Positions 45,110 to 54,409 of a stretch of DNA of 64,000 nt are shown here, one piece after another. Position 1 is the first letter of the stretch. Each line of letters opens with the position of its first letter. The translations under genes and the position numbers were made by a program. The notes beneath the pieces were generated by a model. It was given only the letters and a program-made list of their open reading frames with translations. It was not told where the DNA came from and searched no databases. The stretch comes from Rhizobium johnstonii 3841 (GTDB lineage Bacteria > Pseudomonadota > Alphaproteobacteria > Rhizobiales > Rhizobiaceae), in assembly GCF_000009265.1 (NCBI RefSeq), contig NC_008378.1, positions 1 to 64,000 of the forward strand. Reading direction: 5' to 3'.

Positions 45110-45607
45110 CTACGGCGCGCTCTGTTCTTCATCGGTGGCAGTGAAGGAAGAGACCGGAAGGACGGTGTCCTCCTTCACCGTCTTGGTGACGATGTAGGTG
45201 AAGTAGCGGTCGATGCCGAGTTCGCGGTCGAGAAGCCCGTCGACCAGCCGCTGATAGGCGTCGATATCGGGTGCGATGATCTTCAGGATATAATCGACGC
45301 CGCCGCCGACCGACCAGCAGGAGACGACCTCCGGGACTGCGCTGATGGCGCGCTCGAAGCGCTCGAAATCCGCCTGGCGATGGTTGGCGAGCGTCACTTC
45401 CATCATCACGCTGGCGACCGGCGCGATGCGCCGCGGCGCGATGCGTGCGTGATAGCCGGTGATGATCCCGGCCTTTTCGAGCTTGCGCAGCCGCATCCAG
45501 CATGGCGTCGGCGACAGGCCGGCCTTTTCGGCGAGCGCCAGTTTGGTGATGCGGCCGTCGCGCTGGACGGCGTCGAGAATGCGCAGGTCGATGGCGTCGA
45601 GCTTCAT
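45110..45607 (-). CDS. AsnC/Lrp-family regulator of ectoine genes
   Basis: Regulator of 165 residues: N-terminal AsnC helix-turn-helix (about 5-55; KLALAEKAGLSPTPCWMRLRKLEKAG) and a C-terminal ligand-binding RAM domain. AsnC regulators (AsnR/DoeX) are commonly linked to ectoine catabolic genes. It is divergent from the MocR regulator across about 100 bases and lies 120 bases upstream of the aldehyde dehydrogenase gene on the same strand. Confidence 0.88.
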   Translation of the reverse strand: MKLDAIDLRILDAVQRDGRITKLALAEKAGLSPTPCWMRLRKLEKAGIITGYHARIAPRRIAPVASVMMEVTLANHRQADFERFERAISAVPEVVSCWSVGGGVDYILKIIAPDIDAYQRLVDGLLDRELGIDRYFTYIVTKTVKEDTVLPVSSFTATDEEQSAP

Positions 45608-45708
45608 GGTGCTTTCTTTAGAAAGAATTCATTTCAAACGCAGGGAAAAGACAATGGGAGCGCATTTTGGCATTGTCAATTGAACTGATTTTCAGCAGTG
45701 TTGAAATC

Positions 45709-47094
45709 ATGACAAAGTGGCGCCCCGATCCCTCGCAACTCCGCCGGCCGGCCTATCTCTCACTTGCCGAGCAGATCGCAAACGCGATCACGGATGGCAA
45801 GCTCATCGACGGCACCCAATTGCCGCCGCACCGCAAGATGGCGGATGATCTGCATCTCTCGGTGCAGACGGTCAGCCGCGCCTATGACGAGTTGATCCGC
45901 CGGGGGCTGATATCAGGCGAGATCGGACGCGGCAGCTTCGTCCAGACCAGACCGCGTGAGCCGGAGCCGCCCTATCTGCCGGAACGGCTGGGCGAGGTGA
46001 TCGATCTGTCGATCCTGAAACCGGTCTGCGAGCAGATCCATTTGGAAAGGCTGCGGCAGGCCTTCGGCTGGCTTTCGGAAAACCTGCCTTCCAGCTCGGC
46101 GCTTTCATTCAGGCCGAATATGGTGTTTCCGCGCCACCGCGCGGTCGCCACGGAATGGCTGGCGCGCTGCGGGTTGGAGGTGTCGCCGCTGAACATCAGC
46201 GTGACGAATGGTGCGACATCGGGCATGACGGTGGCGCTGATGAGCGTCGCCCCGCCCGGCTCGACGGTTGCGACCGAAGCGATCAGCCATCATACGCTCG
46301 TTCCGCTCTCCACCTATCTCGGCCTGCACCTCGAAGGACTGGCGATCGACGAGGAGGGCATGATCCCCGAAGCGCTGGACGAGGCCTGCCGAAAGGGACC
46401 GATCCGGGCCATTTTCCTGCAGCCCTCGGTGATCAACCCGATGGCGGCGCTGATGAGCGCGGAGCGCAGGCAGGCGCTTGCCGCTGTGGCGGCCAAGCAT
46501 GATATCGCGATCATCGAAAACGACATTCTCGGCCCGATGGTCGAGGGTCGTGCGCCGCCGATGGCCGCGTTTGCACCGGAGCGGACACTTTACGTCACGA
46601 GTTTCACGAAAATTACCGTTCCGGGCCTGCGGATCGGTTACCTCACCGCACCCGACCGCTATGTCGCCGCCGTCGCCAACCGGCATCTCGTCTCCAACTG
46701 GATGGCGACGCCTGCCATGGCCGAGATCGCCACCCGCTGGGTCAGCGACGGCACGGCGATGGAACTCGTCAACTGGCAGCGCCGTGCCCTTTTGAGCCGG
46801 CACGCGATCGCGGCGGAGATGCTGGCCGGCCTCAGCTACCGGGCGCATCCGCAAAGCCTGCACGTCTGGCTGCCGCTCTCCGGCAATCATACGGAGGACG
46901 GTTTCGTATCGCAGGCAAGGCTGCGCGGTGTGGCGATCGCGCCTGGCAAATCGTTCCACACCGCCGATCAGGGCTGGACGCCGGCCGTGCGCATCTCGCT
47001 TGGTTCGACGACGGAAAGCGAGTTGCGCACCGGGCTCGGCATTGTCGCCTCATTGGCGCAGGGAAATCCTGAAGAGCTGCTGCTTGCGATCTGA
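45709..47094 (+). CDS. enuR: MocR/GabR-type regulator of ectoine utilisation, EnuR
   Basis: Fusion of a GntR winged helix (about 15-80) and an aminotransferase-like domain (about 100-455), 461 residues. The pyridoxal-phosphate lysine is K301 in SFTKITVPGLRIGY. EnuR binds a diaminobutyrate-derived inducer through this cofactor and controls ectoine uptake and breakdown genes; the gene lies just upstream of ehuA. ATG 45709 opens the conserved MTKWRPDPSQ; a TTG at 45667 with GGGAG upstream is an alternative. Confidence 0.9.
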   Translation: MTKWRPDPSQLRRPAYLSLAEQIANAITDGKLIDGTQLPPHRKMADDLHLSVQTVSRAYDELIRRGLISGEIGRGSFVQTRPREPEPPYLPERLGEVIDLSILKPVCEQIHLERLRQAFGWLSENLPSSSALSFRPNMVFPRHRAVATEWLARCGLEVSPLNISVTNGATSGMTVALMSVAPPGSTVATEAISHHTLVPLSTYLGLHLEGLAIDEEGMIPEALDEACRKGPIRAIFLQPSVINPMAALMSAERRQALAAVAAKHDIAIIENDILGPMVEGRAPPMAAFAPERTLYVTSFTKITVPGLRIGYLTAPDRYVAAVANRHLVSNWMATPAMAEIATRWVSDGTAMELVNWQRRALLSRHAIAAEMLAGLSYRAHPQSLHVWLPLSGNHTEDGFVSQARLRGVAIAPGKSFHTADQGWTPAVRISLGSTTESELRTGLGIVASLAQGNPEELLLAI

Positions 47095-47128
47095 TGCAGA
47101 TGCCTTGCGTTTGAGCATGTGCAGAATA

Positions 47129-47162
47129 ATTGTCATGATATTATTTTACGAATTGACATGAT
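47129..47162 (+). promoter_or_regulatory. Direct repeat upstream of ehuA, candidate EnuR operator
   Basis: ATTGTCATGAT (47129-47139) and ATTGACATGAT (47152-47162) are direct repeats with one mismatch, 23 bases start to start. MocR-type regulators typically bind direct repeats. The second copy contains TTGACA, a perfect -35 box, so binding would overlap the promoter. It lies 55 bases before the ehuA ATG. Confidence 0.6.
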
Positions 47163-47216
47163 TTTGATGGGCCGTCATCGTTAGGACATTGCTTGTCTCA
47201 ACAGGGAGAGACATGA

Positions 47217-48002
47217 ATGCTTCCGCCCATCATCCGCATCGATAATATCGTCAAGAAATACGGCCCGCTGACCGTGCTCGACGGCCTGTCGATGAATGTC
47301 ATGCCGGGCGAGAAGCTGGCGCTGATCGGGCCGTCCGGCTCCGGCAAGACGACGATCCTGCGCATTCTGATGACGCTGGAGACGATCAGCGGCGGCCATA
47401 TCGAGGTCGACGGCGAACAGCTCTACCATATACCTGGTAGCAGTGGGCTGGTGCCGGCCGACGAACGGCATCTGCATCGCATGCGCGAAAAGATCGGCAT
47501 GGTGTTTCAGCATTTCAATCTGTTCCCGCATAAATGCGTGCTCGACAACGTGACGCTGGCGCCGATGCTGACGAAGGGCATCAAGCGGCCCGTGGCGGAA
47601 AAGCGGGCGATGGAGCTTCTCGATATGGTCGGCTTGGCCGACAAGGCTAAAAGTGTCCCGGCGCAGCTTTCCGGCGGGCAGAAGCAGCGCGTTGCCATTG
47701 CGAGGGCGCTGGCGCTGTCGCCGAAGATCATGCTGTTCGACGAGGTGACCTCGGCGCTCGATCCGGAACTGGTCGAAGAGGTGCTGAACGTCATGCGGCG
47801 GCTCGCCTCCGAGACCGACATGACCATGCTTCTCGTCACCCATGAAATGGGCTTCGCCCATGATTTCGCCGACCGTGTGCTGTTCTTCGATCGCGGCAAG
47901 ATCGTCGAGGAAGGCAAGCCGGGCGACATCTTTCGCAATCCGACGCAGGAGAGGACGCAGACCTTCCTGCGCAAGATCATTGCGGCGGGGCACCGCATCT
48001 GA
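47217..48002 (+). CDS. ehuA: Ectoine/hydroxyectoine ABC transporter ATP-binding protein EhuA
   Basis: Polar-amino-acid-type ABC ATPase, 261 residues. Walker A GPSGSGKT at 38-45, signature LSGGQ at 151-155, Walker B MLFDEV at 172-177. GGGAGAG is 6 bases before the ATG. First gene of the nine-gene ehuABCD-eutABCDE operon whose order matches Sinorhizobium. Confidence 0.93.
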   Translation: MLPPIIRIDNIVKKYGPLTVLDGLSMNVMPGEKLALIGPSGSGKTTILRILMTLETISGGHIEVDGEQLYHIPGSSGLVPADERHLHRMREKIGMVFQHFNLFPHKCVLDNVTLAPMLTKGIKRPVAEKRAMELLDMVGLADKAKSVPAQLSGGQKQRVAIARALALSPKIMLFDEVTSALDPELVEEVLNVMRRLASETDMTMLLVTHEMGFAHDFADRVLFFDRGKIVEEGKPGDIFRNPTQERTQTFLRKIIAAGHRI

Positions 48003-48058
48003 CCTCAGACATTGCCCGCAAGAACAAAACTCAAGGAAAATCAGAGGAGTTGGGAACG

Positions 48059-48907
48059 ATGAAAACAGGATATTTTTTGTGCGCCGCCAGCCTGTCGGTG
48101 CTTCTGGTCACGGCGGTCGCCCCGGCGTCCGCCGCCGATGACAAGCTCGAGCAGCTGAAGGAGCAAGGCTTTGCGCGTATCGCCATCGCCAACGAGCCGC
48201 CGTTCACCGCTGTCGGCGCCGACGGCAAGGTGTCCGGCGCTGCCCCCGATGTGGCGCGCGCAATCTTCGAAAAGCTGGGCGTCAAGGAAGTGGTCGCCTC
48301 GATCTCGGAATATGGCGCAATGATCCCCGGCCTGCAGGCCGGCCGCCACGACGCGATCACCGCAGGCCTCTTCATGAAGCCTGAGCGCTGCAACGCCGTC
48401 GCCTATTCCGAACCGATCCTTTGCGACGCTGAAGCTTTCGCGCTCAAGAAGGGCAACCCACTGAAGCTGACGAGCTACAAGGACATCGCCGACAATCCGG
48501 ACGCCAAGATCGGCGCGCCGGGCGGCGGCACCGAGGAGAAGCTGGCGCTCGAGGCCGGCGTGCCGCGCGACCGCGTCATCGTCGTTCCTGATGGCCAGAG
48601 CGGCATCAAGATGCTGCAGGACGGCCGCATCGACGTCTACTCGCTGCCGGTTCTGTCGATCCACGATCTGATGGCCAAGGCGAACGATCCGAACCTTGAA
48701 ACCGTCGCACCCGTCGTCAATGCGCCGGTCTATTGCGATGGTGCGGCTTTCCGCAAGCAGGACGTTGCGCTCCGCGACGCCTTCGACGTCGAGCTGAAGA
48801 AGCTGAAGGAATCCGGCGAATTCGCCAAGATCATCGAGCCCTACGGCTTCTCGGCGAAGGCGGCGATGTCGACGAGCCGCGAAAAGCTCTGCGCTGCGGC
48901 GAAGTAA
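48059..48907 (+). CDS. ehuB: Ectoine/hydroxyectoine-binding periplasmic protein EhuB
   Basis: Family 3 solute-binding protein, 282 residues, with a Sec signal peptide (cleavage near ASA-A, about residue 25). It captures ectoine and 5-hydroxyectoine for EhuCD. ATG 48059 is preferred over TTG 48050 because GAGGAG ends 9 bases before it. A repeat element separates it from ehuC. Confidence 0.93.
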   Translation: MKTGYFLCAASLSVLLVTAVAPASAADDKLEQLKEQGFARIAIANEPPFTAVGADGKVSGAAPDVARAIFEKLGVKEVVASISEYGAMIPGLQAGRHDAITAGLFMKPERCNAVAYSEPILCDAEAFALKKGNPLKLTSYKDIADNPDAKIGAPGGGTEEKLALEAGVPRDRVIVVPDGQSGIKMLQDGRIDVYSLPVLSIHDLMAKANDPNLETVAPVVNAPVYCDGAAFRKQDVALRDAFDVELKKLKESGEFAKIIEPYGFSAKAAMSTSREKLCAAAK

Positions 48908-48969
48908 CAAAGGGTAAGCAACCGGCCATGCCCCAGGCGTGGCCGGATCGCCCTCGAACGATCTCCCAA

Positions 48970-49073
48970 AGCGCGTCGCGATCTTTCAGATGCACTCCTC
49001 GCGCTTTAGGTCCTTGTTTTTACGCATGTCGTTATCGCAAAACCGCTGCACAGTTTTGTGCGACATGCTCTAG
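48970..49073. repeat. Rhizobial intergenic repeat between ehuB and ehuC
   Basis: The stretch from CGCGTCGCGATC to GACATGCTCTAG, with GCATGTCG (49024-49031) mirrored by CGACATGC (49061-49068) and AAAACCG near AGTTTTG, resembles a dispersed palindromic element frequent in Rhizobium intergenic DNA. It occupies most of the 180-base gap after the binding-protein gene, where the other operons have a simple stem-loop. Confidence 0.65.
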
Positions 49074-49087
49074 GAAGTGAGTTGCCG

Positions 49088-49747
49088 ATGTCGGTATGGT
49101 CCGGCTATCTGACACTGATCCTTGAGGGCGCCCTGGTGACGCTCGAACTGACGATCATGGGGTCTGCGCTGGCGTTGGTGATGGCCTTCCTGGCGGGCCT
49201 CGGCCGCCTGTCGCGCTTCTTCGCCGTGCGGGCTCTGGCGACGGCCTATATCGAGTTCTTCCGCGGCACCTCGATCTTCGTCCAGCTCTTCTGGGTCTAT
49301 TTCGTGCTGCCCTTCGCGGGCTTGACCCTGACGCCGCTGCAGGCGGGCGTGCTGGCGCTCGGGCTGAATGTCGGCGCCTATGCGGCGGAAGTGGTGCGCG
49401 GCGCCGTCAAGGCTGTCGGGCGCGAACAGTCGGAAGCCTGCATCGCGCTCAACCTTTCGCGATACCAGCGCATGCGCCACGTTATCCTGCCGCAGGCGCT
49501 GCCGCTGATGCTGCCGACCTTTTGCAACAATGCGATCGAACTCTTGAAGGGCACGGCCGTCGTGTCGCTGATCTCGCTGACGGATATGACGTTCCAGGCG
49601 CAGGTGGTGCGGGCGCAGACCGGCAATACGCTGGTGCCCTTCGCGACGATCCTCATCCTCTATTTTCTCATGGCCTCGGCGATCTCCGCGACGATGCGCT
49701 GGCTGGAGCGGCGGATGGCACGCAGCCTCGACGGCATAAGGACCTGA
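49088..49747 (+). CDS. ehuC: Ectoine/hydroxyectoine ABC transporter permease EhuC
   Basis: HisM/ArtQ-type amino-acid permease, 219 residues, about five membrane segments, with the ATPase-contact loop EACIALNLSRYQRMRHVILP. ATG 49088 follows AGGAAGTGAG; the open frame continues upstream into the repeat, which is unlikely to be translated. It overlaps in operon order with ehuD, 4 bases later. Confidence 0.92.
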   Translation: MSVWSGYLTLILEGALVTLELTIMGSALALVMAFLAGLGRLSRFFAVRALATAYIEFFRGTSIFVQLFWVYFVLPFAGLTLTPLQAGVLALGLNVGAYAAEVVRGAVKAVGREQSEACIALNLSRYQRMRHVILPQALPLMLPTFCNNAIELLKGTAVVSLISLTDMTFQAQVVRAQTGNTLVPFATILILYFLMASAISATMRWLERRMARSLDGIRT

Positions 49748-49751
49748 TCAG

Positions 49752-50411
49752 ATGGAATGGGATTGGGACTTCGTCTGGCAGATCATGCCGACCCTTCTCG
49801 AAGGGTTCAAGATCACTCTTCTCGCGACCATCCTCGGCGCTGCAGTCGCGATGATCGTCGGCCTGGCTCTCGCCATTGCACGACGATCACCGGTCGCTGG
49901 CGTGTCACGCACGGTCGGTTTCGTCTCGGAATTCATCCGCGGCACGCCATTGCTGGTGCAGCTCTACTTCATCTTCTACGTGCTGCCGGATATCGGCATC
50001 CGGCTGGCGCCGCTGGTCGCCGGCGTCATCGGCATGGGCATTCACTATGCGACCTATACCGCCGAGGTTTATCGCGCCGGCATCGAGAACGTGCCGCGCG
50101 GACAATGGGAGGCGGCGAAGGCCACCAATCTGTCGACGCGCCAGGCCTGGATCCACGTGATCCTGCCGCAGGCGATCCCGCCGATGATCCCGGCGCTCGC
50201 CAATTATTTCATCGCCATGTTCAAGGAGACGCCGCTGCTTTCGGCGATCACCGTGCTCGAACTCATGAACCAGGCAAAGAGCATCGCCAACAGCAATTAC
50301 CGCTATATCGAGCCGATGACGCTGGTCGGCATCTTCTTCCTCGTCATCAGCCTGATTTCGGTGGTGGGATTACGCTGGCTTGAGGAACGCTACGCCAGGA
50401 TGGATGACTGA
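49752..50411 (+). CDS. ehuD: Ectoine/hydroxyectoine ABC transporter permease EhuD
   Basis: Second amino-acid-type permease, 219 residues, with the loop EAAKATNLSTRQAWIHVILP contacting EhuA. It forms a heterodimer with EhuC. eutA begins 2 bases after the stop. Confidence 0.92.
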   Translation: MEWDWDFVWQIMPTLLEGFKITLLATILGAAVAMIVGLALAIARRSPVAGVSRTVGFVSEFIRGTPLLVQLYFIFYVLPDIGIRLAPLVAGVIGMGIHYATYTAEVYRAGIENVPRGQWEAAKATNLSTRQAWIHVILPQAIPPMIPALANYFIAMFKETPLLSAITVLELMNQAKSIANSNYRYIEPMTLVGIFFLVISLISVVGLRWLEERYARMDD

Positions 50412-50413
50412 CC

Positions 50414-51193
50414 ATGACCGTAGAGATTGAGATCATCACAGCCGGCCGGCCGCCGCGGCTGGAGGACCGGCCGCTGGAAAAGCGCATCGGCTTGGTCATC
50501 CTCGCGACGGACCACACGACGGAAGTCGACTTCCAGCGCATGGTCGCCAGCGATCGCCTCGGCGTCTATGTCAGCCGCATCCACTATGCCAATCCGGTCA
50601 CGCCGGAAAACCTCTTGAGGATGCAGCCGTCGTTGACCGAAGGCGCGGCACTGATCCTGCCGGGCGAGACGCTCGATGCCATCGTCTATTCCTGCACCTC
50701 CGCCTCGGTCGTGATCGGCGACCGGAACATCGAGGCGGCGATCCATGCCGCCAAGCCCGGCGTTCCCGTCGTGACGCCGACGGCGGCCGCCGTGAAGGGT
50801 CTGAAGGCGCTTGGCGCCAGACGGATTTCGGTGCTGACGCCCTATACGATCGAGACCAGCCGGCCGATGGCGGATTATTTCGCGGATCTCGGCTTTGCGA
50901 TCGACCGCTTCACCTGTCTCGGGCTGACCGATGACCGCGAGATGGCGCGGATCGCGCCGGACGAGATCCTTGCCTTCGCGCGCCAGGCGCTGGCGCCGCA
51001 CTCGGACGCGCTGTTTATCTCCTGCACGGCGGTGCGGGCAGCAGAGGTCGCGGCCCGGATCGAGGCTGAAATCGGCAAGCCAGTCGTCACTAGCAATCTC
51101 GCGACCGCCTGGGCTTGCCTGCGGCTTTGCGGCGATGATCTGGCGCGGCCCGAACTCGGTCAATTGATGACCAAGCCCTATCGGGAAGGCTGA
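50414..51193 (+). CDS. eutA: EutA, Asp/Glu/hydantoin racemase-like protein of ectoine utilisation
   Basis: Member of the maleate isomerase/arylmalonate decarboxylase family, 259 residues, with the two catalytic cysteines in YSCTSAS (C94) and ISCTAVR (C204). EutA and its partners EutB and EutC are proposed to process 5-hydroxyectoine derivatives. Cytoplasmic; translationally close to both neighbours. Confidence 0.9.
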   Translation: MTVEIEIITAGRPPRLEDRPLEKRIGLVILATDHTTEVDFQRMVASDRLGVYVSRIHYANPVTPENLLRMQPSLTEGAALILPGETLDAIVYSCTSASVVIGDRNIEAAIHAAKPGVPVVTPTAAAVKGLKALGARRISVLTPYTIETSRPMADYFADLGFAIDRFTCLGLTDDREMARIAPDEILAFARQALAPHSDALFISCTAVRAAEVAARIEAEIGKPVVTSNLATAWACLRLCGDDLARPELGQLMTKPYREG

Positions 51194-51197
51194 GATC

Positions 51198-52199
51198 ATG
51201 GTGAGCACCTTGCCCGTTTCGCTGGAGGATATCCGCGCTGCGGCGCGCCGGATTGCCGGCCGCGTGATCGGCACACCGATGGTGCAGTCCTTTTCCCTTG
51301 GCGAATTGGCCGGCGTACCTGTCCATCTCAAGCTCGAACATCATCAGACGACCGGCAGCTTCAAGCTGCGCGGCGCGACCAATGCGGTGCTCTCCTTGTC
51401 GCCGGCCGAGCGCTCGCGCGGCGTCGTCGCGGCCTCGACCGGAAATCACGGCCGTGCGCTTGCCTATGCGGCAAAGGCGGAAGGGGCGGTTGCGACCATC
51501 TGCATGTCGCGGCTGGTGCCGGACAACAAGGTTTCGGAAAGCCGCCGCCTCGGTGCCGATGTCCGCATCGTCGGCGGATCGCAGGACGAGGCGCAGCAGG
51601 AAGTCGAGCGGCTGGTTCGCGAGGAGGGGCTGGTGATGGTCCCGCCCTTCGACCATCCTGATGTCGTGGCCGGGCAGGGGACGCTGGGGCTCGAAATCAT
51701 CGACATCTTGCCGGAGGCGGCAATCGTGCTGGTGCCGCTCTCGGGCGGCGGCCTTGCGGCCGGCGTTGCCGCTGCGGTCAAAGGCATCAGTCCGACGACC
51801 AAAGTGATCGGCCTGACGATGGAGAAGGGCGCCGCGATGAAGGCGAGCCTCGATGCCGGACGGCCGGTGCAGGTCGAGGAGGTATCGAGCCTTGCCGACT
51901 CGCTCGGCGGCGGCATCGGCCTCGACAATCGCGTGACCTTTGCCATGTGCCGCGAACTTCTCGACGACGTCATCCTGCTGACGGAGGTGGAAATCGCCGT
52001 GGGCATGCGCCATGCCTATGCCTGCGAACGCCAGATCGTCGAGGGCGCTGGCGCGGTCGGCATTGCAGCGTTGCTTGCCGGGAAGATTGTGGGGAACGGC
52101 CCCATCGTCGCGATCCTGTCCGGGGCGAATGTCGACATGGAGCAGCATCGGCGGGTGATCAATGGCAAGGCGGCACTCTGCGGCGAGGAGAGACCATGA
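51198..52199 (+). CDS. eutB: EutB, threonine-dehydratase-like enzyme of ectoine utilisation
   Basis: Fold-type II pyridoxal-phosphate enzyme, 333 residues, with Schiff-base lysine K56 in TTGSFKLRGA and a glycine-rich phosphate loop (PLSGGGLAAG). It is thought to deaminate a hydroxylated diaminobutyrate intermediate from hydroxyectoine. The stop overlaps the eutC start by 4 bases. Confidence 0.92.
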   Translation: MVSTLPVSLEDIRAAARRIAGRVIGTPMVQSFSLGELAGVPVHLKLEHHQTTGSFKLRGATNAVLSLSPAERSRGVVAASTGNHGRALAYAAKAEGAVATICMSRLVPDNKVSESRRLGADVRIVGGSQDEAQQEVERLVREEGLVMVPPFDHPDVVAGQGTLGLEIIDILPEAAIVLVPLSGGGLAAGVAAAVKGISPTTKVIGLTMEKGAAMKASLDAGRPVQVEEVSSLADSLGGGIGLDNRVTFAMCRELLDDVILLTEVEIAVGMRHAYACERQIVEGAGAVGIAALLAGKIVGNGPIVAILSGANVDMEQHRRVINGKAALCGEERP

Positions 52200-53188
52200 G
52201 CCGGATGATCATTCTGACGGAAGCGGAACTGAGGAAAGTCATCGCGCTTGATCGCGATACGGTTGATTGCGTCGAGGCCGCTTTCGCAGCGCTTGCGACC
52301 AAGGCCGTCGCCATGCCGCCGATCCTGCGGCTCGACATTCCGGAATATCGGGGCGAAGTCGATGTGAAGACCGCCTATGTGCCTGGCATCGAGGGCTTCG
52401 CGATCAAGATCAGCCCCGGTTTCTTCGACAATCCTAAGATCGGCCTGCCGAGCACAAACGGCATGATGGTGCTGCTGTCGAGCCGAACCGGACTGGTGCA
52501 GGCCTTATTGCTGGACAATGGCTATCTCACCGACGTGCGCACCGCAGCAGCGGGCGCCGTCGCGGCAAAACATCTGTCGCGAGAAAGTGCATCCGTGGCT
52601 GCGATCTTCGGCGCCGGCATGCAGGCGCGGCTGCAGCTTGAAGCACTGACGCTGGTCCGGCCGATCCGCGAAGCGAGGATATGGGCGCGCGATGCTGCCA
52701 AGGCGCAAAGCGTGGCAGCGGAATTGGCCGGAAAGCTCGGGTTTCCCATCACGGCCACATCGGACGCCAGAGGCGCGGTGATCGGCGCTGATCTCATCGT
52801 CACCACCACGCCGTCGGAAATCCCGATCATCGAGGCCGGGTGGCTCGAACCCGGACAGCATCTGACGGCCATGGGCTCGGATGCCGAACACAAGAACGAG
52901 ATCGACCCGGCCGCCATCGCGGCGGCCGACCTCTACGTCGCCGACAGCTTGAAGCAGACGCGGCGTCTCGGCGAGTTGCATCACGCAATCGACGCCGGCC
53001 TGGTCGCAGGCGATGCGGTCTTTGCCGAGCTCGGCCAGATCGTCGCCGGCCGGACGCCAGGGCGGACGCGCAACGACCAGATCACCATCGCGGACCTGAC
53101 TGGAACCGGCATCCAGGACACCGCCATCGCCACGCTCGCCTTTGCCCGCGCCGGCGCGGTGAAGGCCGGGACCGCATTCGAAAGCTGA
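52196..53188 (+). CDS. eutC: EutC, ornithine cyclodeaminase-like enzyme of ectoine utilisation
   Basis: Ornithine cyclodeaminase/mu-crystallin family, 330 residues, with NAD-binding FGAGMQARLQ near 140-149 and the substrate-site aspartate region AMGSDAEHKNEID. ATG 52196 overlaps the eutB stop and follows GAGGAGAG. Its likely role is in the hydroxyectoine side branch with EutA and EutB. Confidence 0.92.
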   Translation: MSRMIILTEAELRKVIALDRDTVDCVEAAFAALATKAVAMPPILRLDIPEYRGEVDVKTAYVPGIEGFAIKISPGFFDNPKIGLPSTNGMMVLLSSRTGLVQALLLDNGYLTDVRTAAAGAVAAKHLSRESASVAAIFGAGMQARLQLEALTLVRPIREARIWARDAAKAQSVAAELAGKLGFPITATSDARGAVIGADLIVTTTPSEIPIIEAGWLEPGQHLTAMGSDAEHKNEIDPAAIAAADLYVADSLKQTRRLGELHHAIDAGLVAGDAVFAELGQIVAGRTPGRTRNDQITIADLTGTGIQDTAIATLAFARAGAVKAGTAFES

Positions 53189-53220
53189 CCGGCGCGGCGC
53201 CGGAAGAGAAGGGAAGAAAC

Positions 53221-54402
53221 ATGACCCAGCCCAAACTCAAATTCTCGCTCGGCGAATATGCCGCGCGGCTGGAAAAGACACGGCGTGCCATGGAGGCGAA
53301 GGGTGTCGACCTGCTGATCGTCAGCGACCCGTCGAACATGGCCTGGTTGACCGGTTATGACGGCTGGTCCTTCTACGTGCACCAGGCGGTGATCGTGCCG
53401 CCGCAGGGCGAGCCGATCTGGTTCGGCCGCGGCCAGGATGCCAATGGCGCCAAGTTCACCGCCTATCTGAAACACGACAACATCGTCGGTTATCCCGATC
53501 ACTATGTGCAGTCGACCGAGCGCCACCCGATGGACTACCTTTCGGGCATCCTGACCGAGCGCGGCTTCGGCAAGCTGACGATCGGCGTCGAGATGGACAA
53601 TTACTGGTTTTCGGCGGCGGCCTTTGCGGCGCTGCAGAAGCACTTGCCGAATGCGCGTTTCGTCGACGCGACCGCCCTCGTCAACTGGCAGCGAGCCGTC
53701 AAAAGCGAGACCGAGATCGGCTACATGCGCAATGCCGCCCGTATCGTCGAGGCGATGCACGCCCGCATCTTCGACAAGATCGAGGTCGGCATGCGCAAGT
53801 GCGATCTGGTCGCGGAAATCTATGATGCCGGCACCCGCGGCGTCGACGGCATTGGCGGTGATTATCCGGCGATCGTGCCGCTGCTGCCGTCCGGCGTCGA
53901 AGCATCCGCACCGCACCTGACCTGGGACGACCGACCGCTGAAGAAAGGCGAGGGCACCTTCTTCGAGATCGCCGGCTGCTACAACCGCTATCATCTGCCG
54001 CTGTCGCGCACCGTCTTCCTCGGCAAGCCGACGCAGGCCTTCCTCGATGCCGAAAAAGCGACGCTGGAGGGCATGGAAGCCGGTCTTGCGGTCGCCAGAC
54101 CTGGCAATAGCTGTGAGGATATCGCCAACGCCTTCTTCGCGGTGCTGAAGAAATACGGCATCGTCAAGGACAACCGCACGGGTTACCCGATCGGCCTTTC
54201 CTATCCGCCGGACTGGGGCGAGCGCACCATGAGCCTGCGACCGGGCGATCGGACGGAGCTGAAGCCCGGTATGACCTTCCATTTCATGACCGGCCTCTGG
54301 CTCGAAGACATGGGCTTCGAGACGACCGAGAGCATCCTCATCACCGACAGCGGTGTCGAGTGCTTCGCGAACGTGCCGCGCAGACTGATGGTCAAGGATT
54401 GA
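53221..54402 (+). CDS. eutD: EutD/DoeA, ectoine hydrolase (M24 peptidase family)
   Basis: Creatinase/aminopeptidase-P-fold hydrolase of 393 residues that opens the ectoine ring to N-acetyl-diaminobutyrate. N-terminal creatinase domain (about 15-155) and C-terminal pita-bread domain (165-390) ending in TFHFMTGLWLEDMGFETTES. GAAGGGAAGAAAC precedes the ATG. 32 bases after eutC. Confidence 0.93.
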   Translation: MTQPKLKFSLGEYAARLEKTRRAMEAKGVDLLIVSDPSNMAWLTGYDGWSFYVHQAVIVPPQGEPIWFGRGQDANGAKFTAYLKHDNIVGYPDHYVQSTERHPMDYLSGILTERGFGKLTIGVEMDNYWFSAAAFAALQKHLPNARFVDATALVNWQRAVKSETEIGYMRNAARIVEAMHARIFDKIEVGMRKCDLVAEIYDAGTRGVDGIGGDYPAIVPLLPSGVEASAPHLTWDDRPLKKGEGTFFEIAGCYNRYHLPLSRTVFLGKPTQAFLDAEKATLEGMEAGLAVARPGNSCEDIANAFFAVLKKYGIVKDNRTGYPIGLSYPPDWGERTMSLRPGDRTELKPGMTFHFMTGLWLEDMGFETTESILITDSGVECFANVPRRLMVKD

Positions 54403-54409
54403 GGCTGTC

